A DNA stretch of 64,000 bases from Halobaculum magnesiiphilum (lineage in GTDB: Archaea; Halobacteriota; Halobacteria; Halobacteriales; Haloferacaceae): contig NZ_CP081958.1 in assembly GCF_019823105.1 (NCBI RefSeq), positions 620,001 to 684,000 of the forward strand, written 5' to 3'. Below are positions 45,183 through 52,845 of the stretch, piece after piece (position 1 is the first letter of the stretch; every line of letters begins with the position of its first letter). Under the pieces are notes generated by a model. That model saw only the letters and a list, made by a program, of their open reading frames with translations, was not told where the DNA came from and searched no databases. Made by a program: the position numbers and the translations under genes.

Positions 45183-45368
45183 TTAAACATTAGGCTCACA
45201 GCACACCGGCAAATCGTCACCGGACAAATGAACTCTGAGATGCAGCGTCTCCTCGGTATCGATCGCCGCCGACTCGACCATGCGACTCCCGGCGAATCGC
45301 GATCCCAGTCGTTCCAACACGGACCGATCGATCGGCGCCGGACTCGCGCCGTCGTCCGCCGGCACCAT
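45183..45368 (-). pseudogene. Truncated partner of the winged-helix regulator
   Basis: A 61-residue frame directly behind the winged-helix gene (two bases between them). It begins MVPADDGASPAPIDRSVLERLGSRF and continues ESAAIDTEETLHLRVHLSGDD. It resembles the start of the 197-residue partner of the related regulator at 48766 (RHRILRELRSELVRHPGV; YRELRATIDPS). It ends abruptly just before the MNT promoter. The missing C-terminal two-thirds suggests truncation when the MNT-HEPN module arrived. It could still be made as a short peptide. Confidence 0.5.
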
Positions 45369-45370
45369 CG

Positions 45371-45889
45371 TCAGCCGTGTGACCGCGCTGTCGAACCCGC
45401 GGCGTTCCTTCGGGCGCGTTCGTGCAGGCGACGCTCCTCGATCGCGGTGGCCCAGTCACCCAAGTCGGCGTACACGTCGTCGACGCGGTCCGCGTCGAAT
45501 TCGAGGACATCGACCGCTGCGGGCGAGTCGGCGCCGTACCGGTTCCGGTACGTCTCGATCCGTTCAGTAAGCTCGGACACACGGGCCTGCAACTCGTCGA
45601 CGGAGTGCTCCCGCGCCAACTCGTTCACCCGTCGCCACTCGAAGTAGTCGTCGTTGCGCTCGTACCTGACCGGTCTTCCCTCGTGCCGGATGACGATACC
45701 GAGGTCGGCGTAAAACGAGAGGTGTGTCCGTGCCGACTCCGCCGAGCAGTCCGCTTGCTCGGCGATCTCGGCGGCCGTCATCGGGTCTCGCGCATGCAGC
45801 ACTCCCCCGTAGACACGCTGTTTCGTGTCCTCCCCGTCGAACGGGCTGTCGAAGGGGGGCGGACCGCCTTCACGGCTGTCGTCCGTCAT
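45371..45889 (-). CDS. Haloarchaeal winged-helix regulator (copy 1)
   Basis: A 172-residue protein. The winged helix is MTAAEIAEQADCSAESARTHLSFYADLGIVIRHEGRPVRYERN (about residues 37-78). A coiled-coil-like helix (SVDELQARVSELTERIETYRNR) and a conserved tail (VLEFDADRVDDVYADLGDWATAIEERRLHE) follow. The plan is the same as the regulator at 48224: winged helix, coiled coil, then D(W)...I.R. The start ATG at 45889 fits a leaderless promoter with TATA at 45912-45919. It is followed by a truncated partner gene. Target unknown. Confidence 0.75.
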   Translation of the reverse strand: MTDDSREGGPPPFDSPFDGEDTKQRVYGGVLHARDPMTAAEIAEQADCSAESARTHLSFYADLGIVIRHEGRPVRYERNDDYFEWRRVNELAREHSVDELQARVSELTERIETYRNRYGADSPAAVDVLEFDADRVDDVYADLGDWATAIEERRLHERARRNAAGSTARSHG

Positions 45890-45911
45890 ACGTGCACCAA
45901 CGGACGTAGCC

Positions 45912-45940
45912 AATATATTTCTTTTGTAGACAAAATATAT
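45912..45940 (-). promoter_or_regulatory. Promoter and operator of winged-helix copy 1
   Basis: On the minus strand, AAATATATT (45911-45919) lies about 25-30 bases before the ATG as a TATA box. Directly upstream is the perfect inverted repeat TTTTGT-AG-ACAAAA at 45922-45935, flanked by further ATATA/TATAT. Its position over the upstream promoter element suggests autoregulation. Confidence 0.45.
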
Positions 45941-46056
45941 GGCTCTGGGTGCTTCCGATACCTTCCACCGCTTGGGGGAGTAACATTCCCTCTTGAACGC
46001 CGCCGAGCTGGTGCGTGGAGCAGGACACAGGTCATTATCGAGATAATCATTATCTA

Positions 46057-46200
46057 GAGTGTAGGCTACCACGGCCTAACGGCCGTGGCATTCAGCATGG
46101 ACTCTCGCTCTAACCAAATCTGGTACGGATGTAAGCCCGTTCGCGTTCAGCATCCCGCTGTTCAAGCGCACGCCCACGGGTGCGCCTCCCTCGTCCCCAG
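46057..46200 (-). ncRNA. Predicted omega (reRNA) of TnpB
   Basis: TnpB nucleases use an RNA transcribed from the 3' end of tnpB and the right end of the element. The matching region here covers the last about 120 bases of tnpB and the right-end hairpin 46069-46088, and would end in a guide copied from sequence left of about 46060. No independent transcript evidence exists; position follows the family rule. Confidence 0.35.
46069..46088. repeat. Right-end stem-loop of the IS element
   Basis: A perfect 8-bp stem CCACGGCC/GGCCGTGG with loop TAAC. It overlaps the tnpB stop codon (46076-46078). Confidence 0.8.
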
Positions 46201-47305
46201 TTTGGTTACGAAGGAGTTTCAGCCCGATGTTCTTCGAGGCGTTGTAGTCAGCGTGGTTTTCGTATTCACACTTCAGACACGAGAACGTCTCTTGGTCGGG
46301 CCGATTCTGCTCGTGTGTGAATCCACAGTTCGAACACCGACGGCTCGTGTTTCGGGGATTTACCTGTCCAACCGACAGGCCACGGTCTTCGGCCTTGTAG
46401 CTCACGTAGTCGAACAACCGTCGGAACGCCCACTCGTGGTGCCACGTCGCCTCGGGGATGTTCTCACGGATGCCCGTGAGCTTCTCGAAAGCGATCTGCG
46501 AACAGCCGTAGTCGAGTGCTTCGGCGACGATCTCGTTCGCCACGCGGTGCAAGTACTGTTCAAAACGTCCCGTTTCGGTTTGACCGACCGATTGGACGTT
46601 CTCATGCGCCCATCGGGTTCCACACTGCTGGAGCGATCCACGACGCTTCTCGTACTCCCGTCGCCAATGGTTCATCTCGTCTGCCGACCAGAATCTTCCC
46701 GTCGAGGTGACGGCAATATTCTCGACCCCGAGATCAACACCGAGAACCGTTCCGTTCTCGGAGAGGTCGGGGACGTCCACATCCGCCTTTGTTCGGACGT
46801 GGAGGTAGTACGAGCCATTGCGTCGATGGAGTGTCGCACCAGTCGTCTCCCACTCATCAGAGCGGAGATACTGTGCGTGTGGTGTTCCAGTCAGTTCGTC
46901 GGGGAGGACGTAGTTGACCGTGACACGCCCATCGACGGTCGAGAGCGTTGCGTGGTCGTCGTTGAACGTCGCGTTCCGCTGATTGTACTCACAGGAGCGC
47001 GAAGTGAATCTCGGCAACGACGCCTTCTCGCCACGCTTCCACTTGGCGATAACCGACTTGAGCGCGTCGACCGCTCGGTTTCGAGCCGACTGGACGTGGT
47101 TACTGTGGAGTCGCGTCGCCTCACGAACGTCGTCGTATGTCGCCTCTTGGAGCTTGTACGCACGGGTTTCAACCCAGTCTCCCTCGGAGGCGACGGTAAC
47201 GACGTAGTTACAGGCCCACAGAAATTCGTCGACCGTTTCCGAAAGTAGGTTCTCATCGCTGTCGCTCACGTCGAGTTTGACAGGGACGGTGCGACGAACC
47301 TCCAT
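46076..47305 (-). CDS. tnpB: TnpB RNA-guided nuclease (IS1341-type OrfB)
   Basis: A 409-residue TnpB with an intact active site. RuvC-I Asp191 is in [15 protein letters not shown], RuvC-II Glu274 in [13 protein letters not shown], and RuvC-III Asp353 in [13 protein letters not shown] zinc ribbon has C324-x2-C327 and C343-x2-C346. The N-terminal WED/REC-like region carries [11 protein letters not shown] and [22 protein letters not shown]. Length and motifs suggest a functional nuclease. Start at [13 protein letters not shown]; twelve more residues upstream are possible. Confidence 0.92.
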   Translation of the reverse strand: MEVRRTVPVKLDVSDSDENLLSETVDEFLWACNYVVTVASEGDWVETRAYKLQEATYDDVREATRLHSNHVQSARNRAVDALKSVIAKWKRGEKASLPRFTSRSCEYNQRNATFNDDHATLSTVDGRVTVNYVLPDELTGTPHAQYLRSDEWETTGATLHRRNGSYYLHVRTKADVDVPDLSENGTVLGVDLGVENIAVTSTGRFWSADEMNHWRREYEKRRGSLQQCGTRWAHENVQSVGQTETGRFEQYLHRVANEIVAEALDYGCSQIAFEKLTGIRENIPEATWHHEWAFRRLFDYVSYKAEDRGLSVGQVNPRNTSRRCSNCGFTHEQNRPDQETFSCLKCEYENHADYNASKNIGLKLLRNQTGDEGGAPVGVRLNSGMLNANGLTSVPDLVRARVHAECHGR

Positions 47306-47402
47306 ACTATCACAAGAATGCCCGTATTTAAAAACTTTCAAACTTGTGACGGGGGGTCAGCCTGCCATCGACGGTGGTATCGCTCACAATTGTCGGCTTC
47401 CT

Positions 47403-47422
47403 CCACGGGCTAAAGCCCGTGG
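47403..47422. repeat. Left-end stem-loop of the IS element
   Basis: A perfect 8-bp stem CCACGGGC/GCCCGTGG with loop TAAA, the typical left end of haloarchaeal IS200/IS605-type elements. Confidence 0.8.
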
Positions 47423-47519
47423 TATCCGCCTTGAATCTCTATGAACAGGGAACCCGTTCAGCTTGACTGAAGTTCTGGACAGACCGAAAGAGAACGTCTG
47501 CGTATCGAATACCCGAATA

Positions 47520-47804
47520 TCAGTCGTCGTCAGCGGTGTACGCACCGCCACGTCGCTTGATCCGAGCGACAACAAGTCGCTGGTCAGCTTGTCGAAACGA
47601 GACGGAGAGCCGAAACTCTCCGACACGGATCTTCTTGTAGGGACTGTTCTGCAGTGGCTCGCCGTAGTCAGGCGGATCCCGCCATGGAGAGGTGACGATC
47701 TCATCGAGCTTTTCGATGATGCGGTCCTGCTCGTCGAGCGACAACGAGTCGAGGTCGGATTGCGCCTTCGAGGCGAGTACCCATGTCCACCCGTCGTCAC
47801 TCAT
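47520..47804 (-). CDS. RelE/ParE-family toxin
   Basis: A 94-residue RelE-type ribonuclease toxin: WTWVLASKAQSDLDSLSLDEQDRIIEKLDEI, then QNSPYKKIRVGEFRLSVSFRQ and VVARIKRRGGAY. These are the standard helical hairpin and beta-sheet, with Lys/Arg residues placed for RNA contact. The start is the ATG before SDDGWTW, overlapping the antitoxin gene by eight bases; an ATG 12 codons upstream is inside the antitoxin frame. Confidence 0.88.
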   Translation of the reverse strand: MSDDGWTWVLASKAQSDLDSLSLDEQDRIIEKLDEIVTSPWRDPPDYGEPLQNSPYKKIRVGEFRLSVSFRQADQRLVVARIKRRGGAYTADDD

Positions 47805-48078
47805 CGGCGGTTCCGAACCGTTCGCGGGCTTCCGCCGCACTCATGGTTTGGTCTTCACTGATATCCTCCTCAGCGGCGAGTAGGGCGATGAGCTCGTCAC
47901 GGTCGAACGTCGGGAATTCGACTGCATCCCGGAGCGTATAGCGAATGAACTCGCTGCGGCTGTTGAACCCTCGACCCTGCCACGTGGCGTCGATCTCTTC
48001 GAGGAACGACTCGGTGGCTTTGAAATTCACCGTGACGATATCGTCACCACCCTCACCGTTCGTACTTGCTTTAGACAT
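47797..48078 (-). CDS. Ribbon-helix-helix antitoxin
   Basis: A 93-residue antitoxin. The RHH fold is IVTVNFKATESFLEEIDATWQGRGFNSRSEFIRYTLRDAV (about residues 14-53), with a C-terminal toxin-binding tail (DEDQTMSAAEARERFG-like, read as SEDQTMSAAEARERFG). It precedes and overlaps the RelE toxin gene. An AT-rich box (GTAATATGC on the minus strand, about 48089-48097) is a likely promoter. Confidence 0.85.
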   Translation of the reverse strand: MSKASTNGEGGDDIVTVNFKATESFLEEIDATWQGRGFNSRSEFIRYTLRDAVEFPTFDRDELIALLAAEEDISEDQTMSAAEARERFGTADE

Positions 48079-48171
48079 ATCAGCATATTACGCTCGTCTT
48101 ACGATAATCGTTTCGCCGACGGGCTCACGCTCGAACTCGAGAGGACAGTAAAGGGGGGGACGACTAGCACG

Positions 48172-48200
48172 CAATAATTTGCGGAGAGATAGAATTATTG
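48172..48200 (+). promoter_or_regulatory. Promoter and operator of winged-helix copy 2
   Basis: Perfect 8-base inverted arms CAATAATT (48172-48179) and AATTATTG (48193-48200) are 13 bases apart. The right arm doubles as the TATA box, 24-31 bases before the ATG at 48224. A dimeric winged-helix protein could bind here and repress its own operon. Confidence 0.5.
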
Positions 48201-48223
48201 TGTTCGGTCGGATAGTGTCCCAT

Positions 48224-48769
48224 ATGCCATCCGATGAGCCCTCCGACGACGAGTCCGAGTGGGTACGGACGTGGAAGGCGAACGCGTCGGCGTTCGATAG
48301 GGTGAAGTCGGTCACGATGACGCTCTCGGAGCCACAGCCCGTCTCGTGGATCGCCGAGGAAGCGGCGGTCTCCCCGAATACCGCGCGGGACCACCTCCGC
48401 CGGCTCATCGATCTCGGCGTGGTGACGGCGACCGAGACGGCGGGGACTCGCCACTACTTTCCGGACCCGTTGTACACCAGGCTTCGGGATGTACGAGAAC
48501 TGCTTCAAGACACGACGAGGGAGGAGCTCTCCGAGCAGGCCGCCGAGTTGAAAACCGACATCGCAGCTTGGAAACGCGAGTACGATGTGGATTCGCCGGC
48601 CGCGTTGCGTGAACAAGCGGCTTCGGACGGCGTGTCTGCCGAGGAGGCGTACGAACGCACGCGGGTCGCGAGCGACTGGGATCTGGCCCGATATCGACTT
48701 TCGCTCGTCCAGGACGCCATCGAGAACTACGACCTCTGGACAGCCGATCCGTCGTCGCTCACTGCATGA
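48224..48769 (+). CDS. Haloarchaeal winged-helix regulator (copy 2)
   Basis: A 181-residue regulator. The winged helix is RVKSVTMTLSEPQPVSWIAEEAAVSPNTARDHLRRLIDLGVV (about residues 27-68), followed by the wing TETAGTRHYFPDPLY. A helical dimer region (LLQDTTREELSEQAAELKTDIAAWKREYD) and a conserved end (DWDLARYRLSLVQDAIENYDLW) complete it. Start ATG at 48224 agrees with a leaderless promoter. Its stop overlaps the partner gene (ATGA). It belongs to the same family as the copy at 45371. Confidence 0.8.
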   Translation: MPSDEPSDDESEWVRTWKANASAFDRVKSVTMTLSEPQPVSWIAEEAAVSPNTARDHLRRLIDLGVVTATETAGTRHYFPDPLYTRLRDVRELLQDTTREELSEQAAELKTDIAAWKREYDVDSPAALREQAASDGVSAEEAYERTRVASDWDLARYRLSLVQDAIENYDLWTADPSSLTA

Positions 48770-49359
48770 CCGGCGACCGGGACACGCCGGGAACCTATCC
48801 TGACGTCGGGGGCCAGCCCGCTGGCGTCTCGCTGTGGGATCCCCACAGGAATGGCGTCCGCGCTGACGGCGGTGGAACCGCTGGGCGGGATCGCCACCGC
48901 ATTTTACGCGAGTTGCGCAGCGAGTTGGTGCGACATCCCGGGGTTCGATCCATCGAGGGAGAACCACCCGTGGAGTACCGTGAACTTCGGGCGACGATCG
49001 ATCCGTCGTGGTTCGGCCGCGGAGCAGAGATAGCGTCACTTCGGGTGACGTGGATTCCGGATCCGTCACCCGGGCCCGAAGCGTCCGACCGTGCGACCGA
49101 CACGTGGGAGCGCACACCGATCCGGGCGTACTACACGCTTCACTACAGTGAGTCGGACGGAGTCGACTGTGGGTTTCACTGCGAGCCGAACCCACACGTC
49201 GACGGCCTGCTCCATTATCAGGAACGGGACGGCGAAACGGACACATACACCTACGAGCCGGTCTCGTTCGGCGCACGCTCCGTGGTCGGGCTCGTCTGGG
49301 AGCTGATGGATGCACTCGCCGAACGACTCGACGGTTCGGAGTCAGTTACCTACGACTGA
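48766..49359 (+). CDS. Partner protein of the winged-helix regulator
   Basis: A 197-residue soluble protein translationally coupled to the regulator. It has RHRILRELRSELVRHPGVRSIEG, a central beta-rich region (YRELRATIDPSWF; LRVTWIP; IRAYYTLHYSESDG), then HCEPNPHVDGLLHYQERDG and VVGLVWELMDALAERL. Two His residues in NPHVDGLLHY and Cys in DCGFHCEPN might bind a ligand or metal. Such pairs recur in haloarchaea; the second protein probably senses a signal or modulates the regulator. Function unknown. Its end overlaps the convergent truncated HEPN gene by 18 bases. Confidence 0.7.
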   Translation: MTGDRDTPGTYPDVGGQPAGVSLWDPHRNGVRADGGGTAGRDRHRILRELRSELVRHPGVRSIEGEPPVEYRELRATIDPSWFGRGAEIASLRVTWIPDPSPGPEASDRATDTWERTPIRAYYTLHYSESDGVDCGFHCEPNPHVDGLLHYQERDGETDTYTYEPVSFGARSVVGLVWELMDALAERLDGSESVTYD

Positions 49360-49557
49360 AGTCGTGAGGTAGCCATCGTTTTCGCGGAGCAGGCGGCACG
49401 CGTCGAGCAGGCGACAGGCTTTCCGCAATTGGATTACGTCGGCCTCGTGGGCGTCCGGGCCGAGACCTTCCTCGTAGTCCAGCCGTCCCAGTTGGCCTCC
49501 GAAGGCGTCTTCGGCACGAGCGACGGCCTCGGCGAGGGCGGCCGGCTCGTCAGGCAT
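49342..49557 (-). pseudogene. Truncated HEPN toxin gene (copy 2)
   Basis: A 71-residue remnant matching the first part of the HEPN protein at 43960: ADVIQLRKACRLLDACRLLREN here against ADVQLGKACAMLGTCRQLRRG there. It stops after GYLTTSVVGN, where the full protein continues with VELSFNAIERS and the proposed active site. The lost half is replaced by the convergent partner gene. It overlaps the nucleotidyltransferase gene by eight bases as in the intact pair. It is likely inactive as a toxin. Confidence 0.7.
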
Positions 49558-50230
49558 CGCTCATCACCTCCCGCTTGAGATCACGAAGTTCCTCACTGTC
49601 GACGAGAGTGATCGCGTCGGCGAACACCTCTTCGAGGCGATCCCCGTGGCCGCGTGCCGATTCAGGTGTCTCGACGAGAATCTGGAACTCGTACCGGTCG
49701 CCGTCGAACCGTTGCTCCCCGAGGTCTTTCGCGAGTTCGTTGGCTCGGTGCTGGTCGGTTCGGTCGTCGGTGAGCACCCAGAGGTCGATGTCACTCTGGC
49801 GGTCAGCCCGACCTCGGGCGACGCTGCCAAACACGAGGGCGCCCTGAAGTTCGCCTATCTCGTCACGGACGCGGTCGAGTGCCGCTCGGATGGGTCGATG
49901 GAACTCCGGCTGGGGGATGCGCAGGACAGGATCGTCGGACTTCCGTACCCGGGTTCGATTGATGCCTACGAGACGACGGTTTCCTTCCGTCGAGACGGTG
50001 ACGATGCCGTTGGTTTCGAGGACATCGACGGCCCGCTTGACCGACTGGGCCGCGTTCTCGGTGAGCCGCCCAAGCTGCCGAATCGTGAACTGCTCGTAGG
50101 GATTGTCACTCAGGAGTCGTAGAAGATCGTCAGTAGCCGTGTGACGGAACAGATCGGGATCCGGAGCCGGGATCGATACCTCGACCCTGGCTTGGTCTTG
50201 GTCGGAGGTCTCGGTTTCTTGTCTCGTCAT
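49550..50230 (-). CDS. MNT-type nucleotidyltransferase with winged helix (copy 2)
   Basis: A 226-residue paralogue of the protein at 44468. It has the winged helix LLSDNPYEQFTIRQLGRLTE, the phrase DDPVLRIPQPEFHRPIRAALDR shared with copy 1, and an intact GSX10DXD motif (G135 S136, D147, D149: FGSVARGRADRQSDIDLWV). It keeps the usual length although its HEPN partner is truncated, so it may act on another target, perhaps the intact HEPN copy. A 21-base palindromic site precedes it. Confidence 0.85.
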   Translation of the reverse strand: MTRQETETSDQDQARVEVSIPAPDPDLFRHTATDDLLRLLSDNPYEQFTIRQLGRLTENAAQSVKRAVDVLETNGIVTVSTEGNRRLVGINRTRVRKSDDPVLRIPQPEFHRPIRAALDRVRDEIGELQGALVFGSVARGRADRQSDIDLWVLTDDRTDQHRANELAKDLGEQRFDGDRYEFQILVETPESARGHGDRLEEVFADAITLVDSEELRDLKREVMSDA

Positions 50231-50237
50231 GCGTTAC

Positions 50238-50258
50238 ATGTCTCGTCTTAGGAGACAT
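50238..50258 (-). promoter_or_regulatory. Palindrome before MNT copy 2
   Basis: ATGTCTC-GTCTTAG-GAGACAT has perfect 7-base arms and lies 8-28 bases upstream of the ATG. This fits an operator for the winged helix of the same protein. Confidence 0.45.
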
Positions 50259-50652
50259 TAGGTTTTGGGAGGTAGGTCCGAGCTTGCGGCCACCGACGCG
50301 TCCGTGGGTGGTATCTCACAGTGTCACCCGCCGAGCCGGTCGCGTACGCGATCCCGACGGTGGTCCTCGAATACATAGCTAACGGCTGGCCGTCGTCGCG
50401 GTCGGCGAGGGGAGATCCAGTAGATCGTGGGGAAGTCCGGGGGTGGGTGATGGTGGACGGCGACGAAGTTGGTCGGTAGCGGAGCCACGGATCATCGTTC
50501 CAGGGGCCGGAGACACGCCCGTCGCTGGGCCGTGAACACGGCCCGTTTCAAGGGAACTTCGATCAAGAGCCCTCGGACTGAACCCCCAGAAACGCAGAGC
50601 TTGTCGTCTGAGGCTAACGACTAAACCATGTCAACGCGATCGACAACGGACG
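50259..50652. other. Intergenic region without recognised gene
   Basis: About 390 bases between the divergent MNT copy 2 and the VapB-like gene. Several G-rich stretches and stop codons in all frames were seen; no ORF with normal codon pattern, tRNA or repeat was recognised. It may be decayed coding DNA. Confidence 0.3.
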
Positions 50653-50850
50653 ATGGCGACTGCCGACGAACAGATCCGCGTCAGCGATTCGGTGAAGCGA
50701 GAACTCGACCGTCGCCGCCGGGACGGGGAGAGCTACAACGATGTCCTGCAGCGCCTGCTCGAGGACGACCGCGACCTCCTCGCCGGATTCGGTCGGTGGT
50801 CGGACGACCACGCCGATCGGGTCCGAGCGGCTCGCAAGCAGTCTCGGTGA
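50653..50850 (+). CDS. VapB-like antitoxin, orphan
   Basis: A 65-residue protein with the haloarchaeal VapB-like start: ATADEQIRVSDSVKRELDRRRRDGESYNDVLQRLL, a ribbon-helix-helix type DNA-binding region, then LLAGFGRWSDDHADRV. Homologues usually continue with a charged tail and are followed by a PIN-domain VapC. Here the protein ends early (ARKQSR) and no vapC follows, so it is an orphan and probably shortened. Confidence 0.7.
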   Translation: MATADEQIRVSDSVKRELDRRRRDGESYNDVLQRLLEDDRDLLAGFGRWSDDHADRVRAARKQSR

Positions 50851-51173
50851 ACCGTCTCTGGCGTCTGCTCAGCAGCCAGAACGCGGAGCGTTCCGGCAGC
50901 ACCACTGTATCGAGTTCAACTAGCATCTGAATTTTGGGGACGGGCAGGAGAGCGTCTTCGTTCGGGGATCGAGGTGGAGTGAGTGTGTCGAGGGGGCGCT
51001 TGAGTGTCAGTTGTCGTAGTCGATGCCCGCACGTCGGTCCACAGCACGGCGACCGTCGATTGTCGCGGTCGGGGTGACTGTCCACTCCCAATGGACCGAG
51101 TTCGCGTTCGGATCGCGGTGTCGAGTCCCGCCGTCATAGTCGGATTTATGAGGGATACTGTTTGACAGAGAAC
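50851..51173. other. Intergenic region without recognised gene
   Basis: This 320-base region between the VapB-like gene and the SufS-SufU gene holds no convincing frame. CGGATTTATGAGG at 51141-51153 provides a TATA-like TTTATG about 25-30 bases before the next start codon. Confidence 0.35.
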
Positions 51174-52778
51174 ATGAGCTTCGACGCCGCGGAGATCCGC
51201 GCGGACTTCCCCGTGCTCGACCGACGCGTGAACGGCCACCCGCTCACGTACCTCGACAACGCCGCCACCACGCACACGCCGCGCCAGGTGTACGACGTCT
51301 TCGAGGAGTTCTACGCTGGCTACAACGCGAACATCCACAGGGGGATCCACGAACTCAGCCACGAGGCCTCGATCGCCTACGAGGAGGCCCACGACCGCGT
51401 CGCCGAGTTCCTCGGCGCCGACGGTCGCGAGGAGATCGTCTTCACGAAGAACACCACCGAGAGCATCAACCTCGTCGCGTACGGGCTGAGCCGGGGCCTC
51501 GACGCCGGCGACGAGATCGTGACGACGGAGATGGACCACCACGCCTCGCTGGTGACCTGGCAGCAGATCGCCAAGCGCACGGGTGCGACCGTCCGCCACA
51601 TCCCCGTCACCGCCGACGGCCACCTCGACATGGACGCCGCCCGCGAGCTCGTCACCGACGACACCGCACTCGTGTGTGCGCCCCACGTTTCGAACGTGCT
51701 CGGCACGATCAACCCCATCGAGGAACTCGTGGATCTCGCGCACGACCACGACGCGTACGCGGTCGTCGACGGCGCCCAGTCGGCGCCGACGCGGCCCGTC
51801 GACGTGGGGGCGATGGACGCGGACTTCTTCGCCTTCTCGGGCCACAAGCTCGCCGGCCCCACCGGCATCGGCGGGCTGTACGGGAAGCGGGCGATCCTGG
51901 AGGAGCTCGACCCGTTCCTCTTCGGCGGGGAGATGATCCGAAACGTCACGCTTACCGATTCGACGTGGAACGAGCTCCCCTGGAAGTTCGAGGCCGGCAC
52001 CCCGCCCATCGCGGAGGGCATCGCGCTCGGTGCCGCCGTCGACTACCTCTCCGAGTTGGGCATGGAGAACGTCCGCGCCCACGAGAACGACCTCGCGCAG
52101 TATCTGTTGGGGGAACTCGCCGACCGGGAGTTCGTCCGGACGTACGGGCCCGAAGTCGGCGAGGAGCGCACCGGCCTCGTCTCGTTCAACGTGCAGGGCG
52201 TCCACGGACACGACCTCTCCAGCCTGCTGAACGACCGCGGCATCGCCATCCGCGCCGGCGACCACTGCACCCAGCCGCTCCACGATCGGTTGGAGATCCC
52301 CGGCTCTGCACGCGCGTCTGTTTATGTGTACAATACCCGAGAGGACATCGACCGGCTTCTGGATGTGGTGGATTCCGCTCGCGAGGACCTGGATGGGTAC
52401 CTCGCGTCCGAACGCTATCACGACCTTATCAGCGAGCATTATGAGAATCCCCGGAATCAGGGTGGGCTCGTGGATCCTACGTTCGTGAAGTCCTCAGAGG
52501 AAACGACGTGTGGCGACGACGGCGAGTTCCACGTGACGATCTCGGACGGCCGGATCGAGGAGATCGCCTTCGAGAGCCGGAGCTGTGCGGTCAGCCGTGC
52601 CGTCGCCAGTCTGCTTTCGGAGAAGCTCGAGGGGATGACGGTCGAGGAGGTCGCCGAGCTCGATGGGTACGTGGTGAGTGCGTTGGAGGGGCAGTACCCC
52701 GACCTCCGGCGCGAGTGTGTCGAGGGGCCCGAGGATGTGATTCGGGAAGCCGCTCGTGAGTACGTGATTTCGGGGTAG
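51174..52778 (+). CDS. Cysteine desulfurase-SufU scaffold fusion
   Basis: A 534-residue fusion. Residues 1-405 are a SufS-type cysteine desulfurase: YLDNAATTHTPRQVYDV, TKNTTESINLVAYGL, PLP lysine in FFAFSGHKLAGPTG, and the catalytic cysteine in IAIRAGDHCTQPLH. From about residue 412 a SufU/IscU-like domain starts without any internal start codon: SEHYENPRNQGGL, then TTCGDDGEFHVTI, RSCAVSRAVASLL and LRRECVEG supply three Cys and the Asp. In other haloarchaea I know these as two adjacent genes. The fusion would pass sulfur within one chain to form Fe-S clusters. Start ATG at 51174; TTG at 51162 possible. Confidence 0.9.
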   Translation: MSFDAAEIRADFPVLDRRVNGHPLTYLDNAATTHTPRQVYDVFEEFYAGYNANIHRGIHELSHEASIAYEEAHDRVAEFLGADGREEIVFTKNTTESINLVAYGLSRGLDAGDEIVTTEMDHHASLVTWQQIAKRTGATVRHIPVTADGHLDMDAARELVTDDTALVCAPHVSNVLGTINPIEELVDLAHDHDAYAVVDGAQSAPTRPVDVGAMDADFFAFSGHKLAGPTGIGGLYGKRAILEELDPFLFGGEMIRNVTLTDSTWNELPWKFEAGTPPIAEGIALGAAVDYLSELGMENVRAHENDLAQYLLGELADREFVRTYGPEVGEERTGLVSFNVQGVHGHDLSSLLNDRGIAIRAGDHCTQPLHDRLEIPGSARASVYVYNTREDIDRLLDVVDSAREDLDGYLASERYHDLISEHYENPRNQGGLVDPTFVKSSEETTCGDDGEFHVTISDGRIEEIAFESRSCAVSRAVASLLSEKLEGMTVEEVAELDGYVVSALEGQYPDLRRECVEGPEDVIREAAREYVISG

Positions 52779-52845
52779 GTGAGTGGTGGGGTAAGGGTAG
52801 GTGTTCGCGAAGAGGGGGACCACAGCTACTCAACCCAGCAGAGCA

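Larger units (their letters stand above)
46057..47437 (-). mobile_element. IS1341-type (IS200/IS605 family, tnpB-only) element
   Basis: A single tnpB gene is framed by two terminal stem-loops of the kind recognised by Y1 transposases. The left-end hairpin is at 47403-47422 (CCACGGGC-TAAA-GCCCGTGG) and the right-end hairpin is at 46069-46088 (CCACGGCC-TAAC-GGCCGTGG). No tnpA is present, so mobility would need a transposase in trans. The exact ends are estimated. On the minus strand, TTCAAGG near 47430 is a candidate left boundary with the target motif. Confidence 0.8.

Noticed and set aside
46085-47248. A 387-codon plus-strand frame across tnpB
   Set aside because: Antisense to an intact TnpB with all catalytic residues; the frame has no domain signature.
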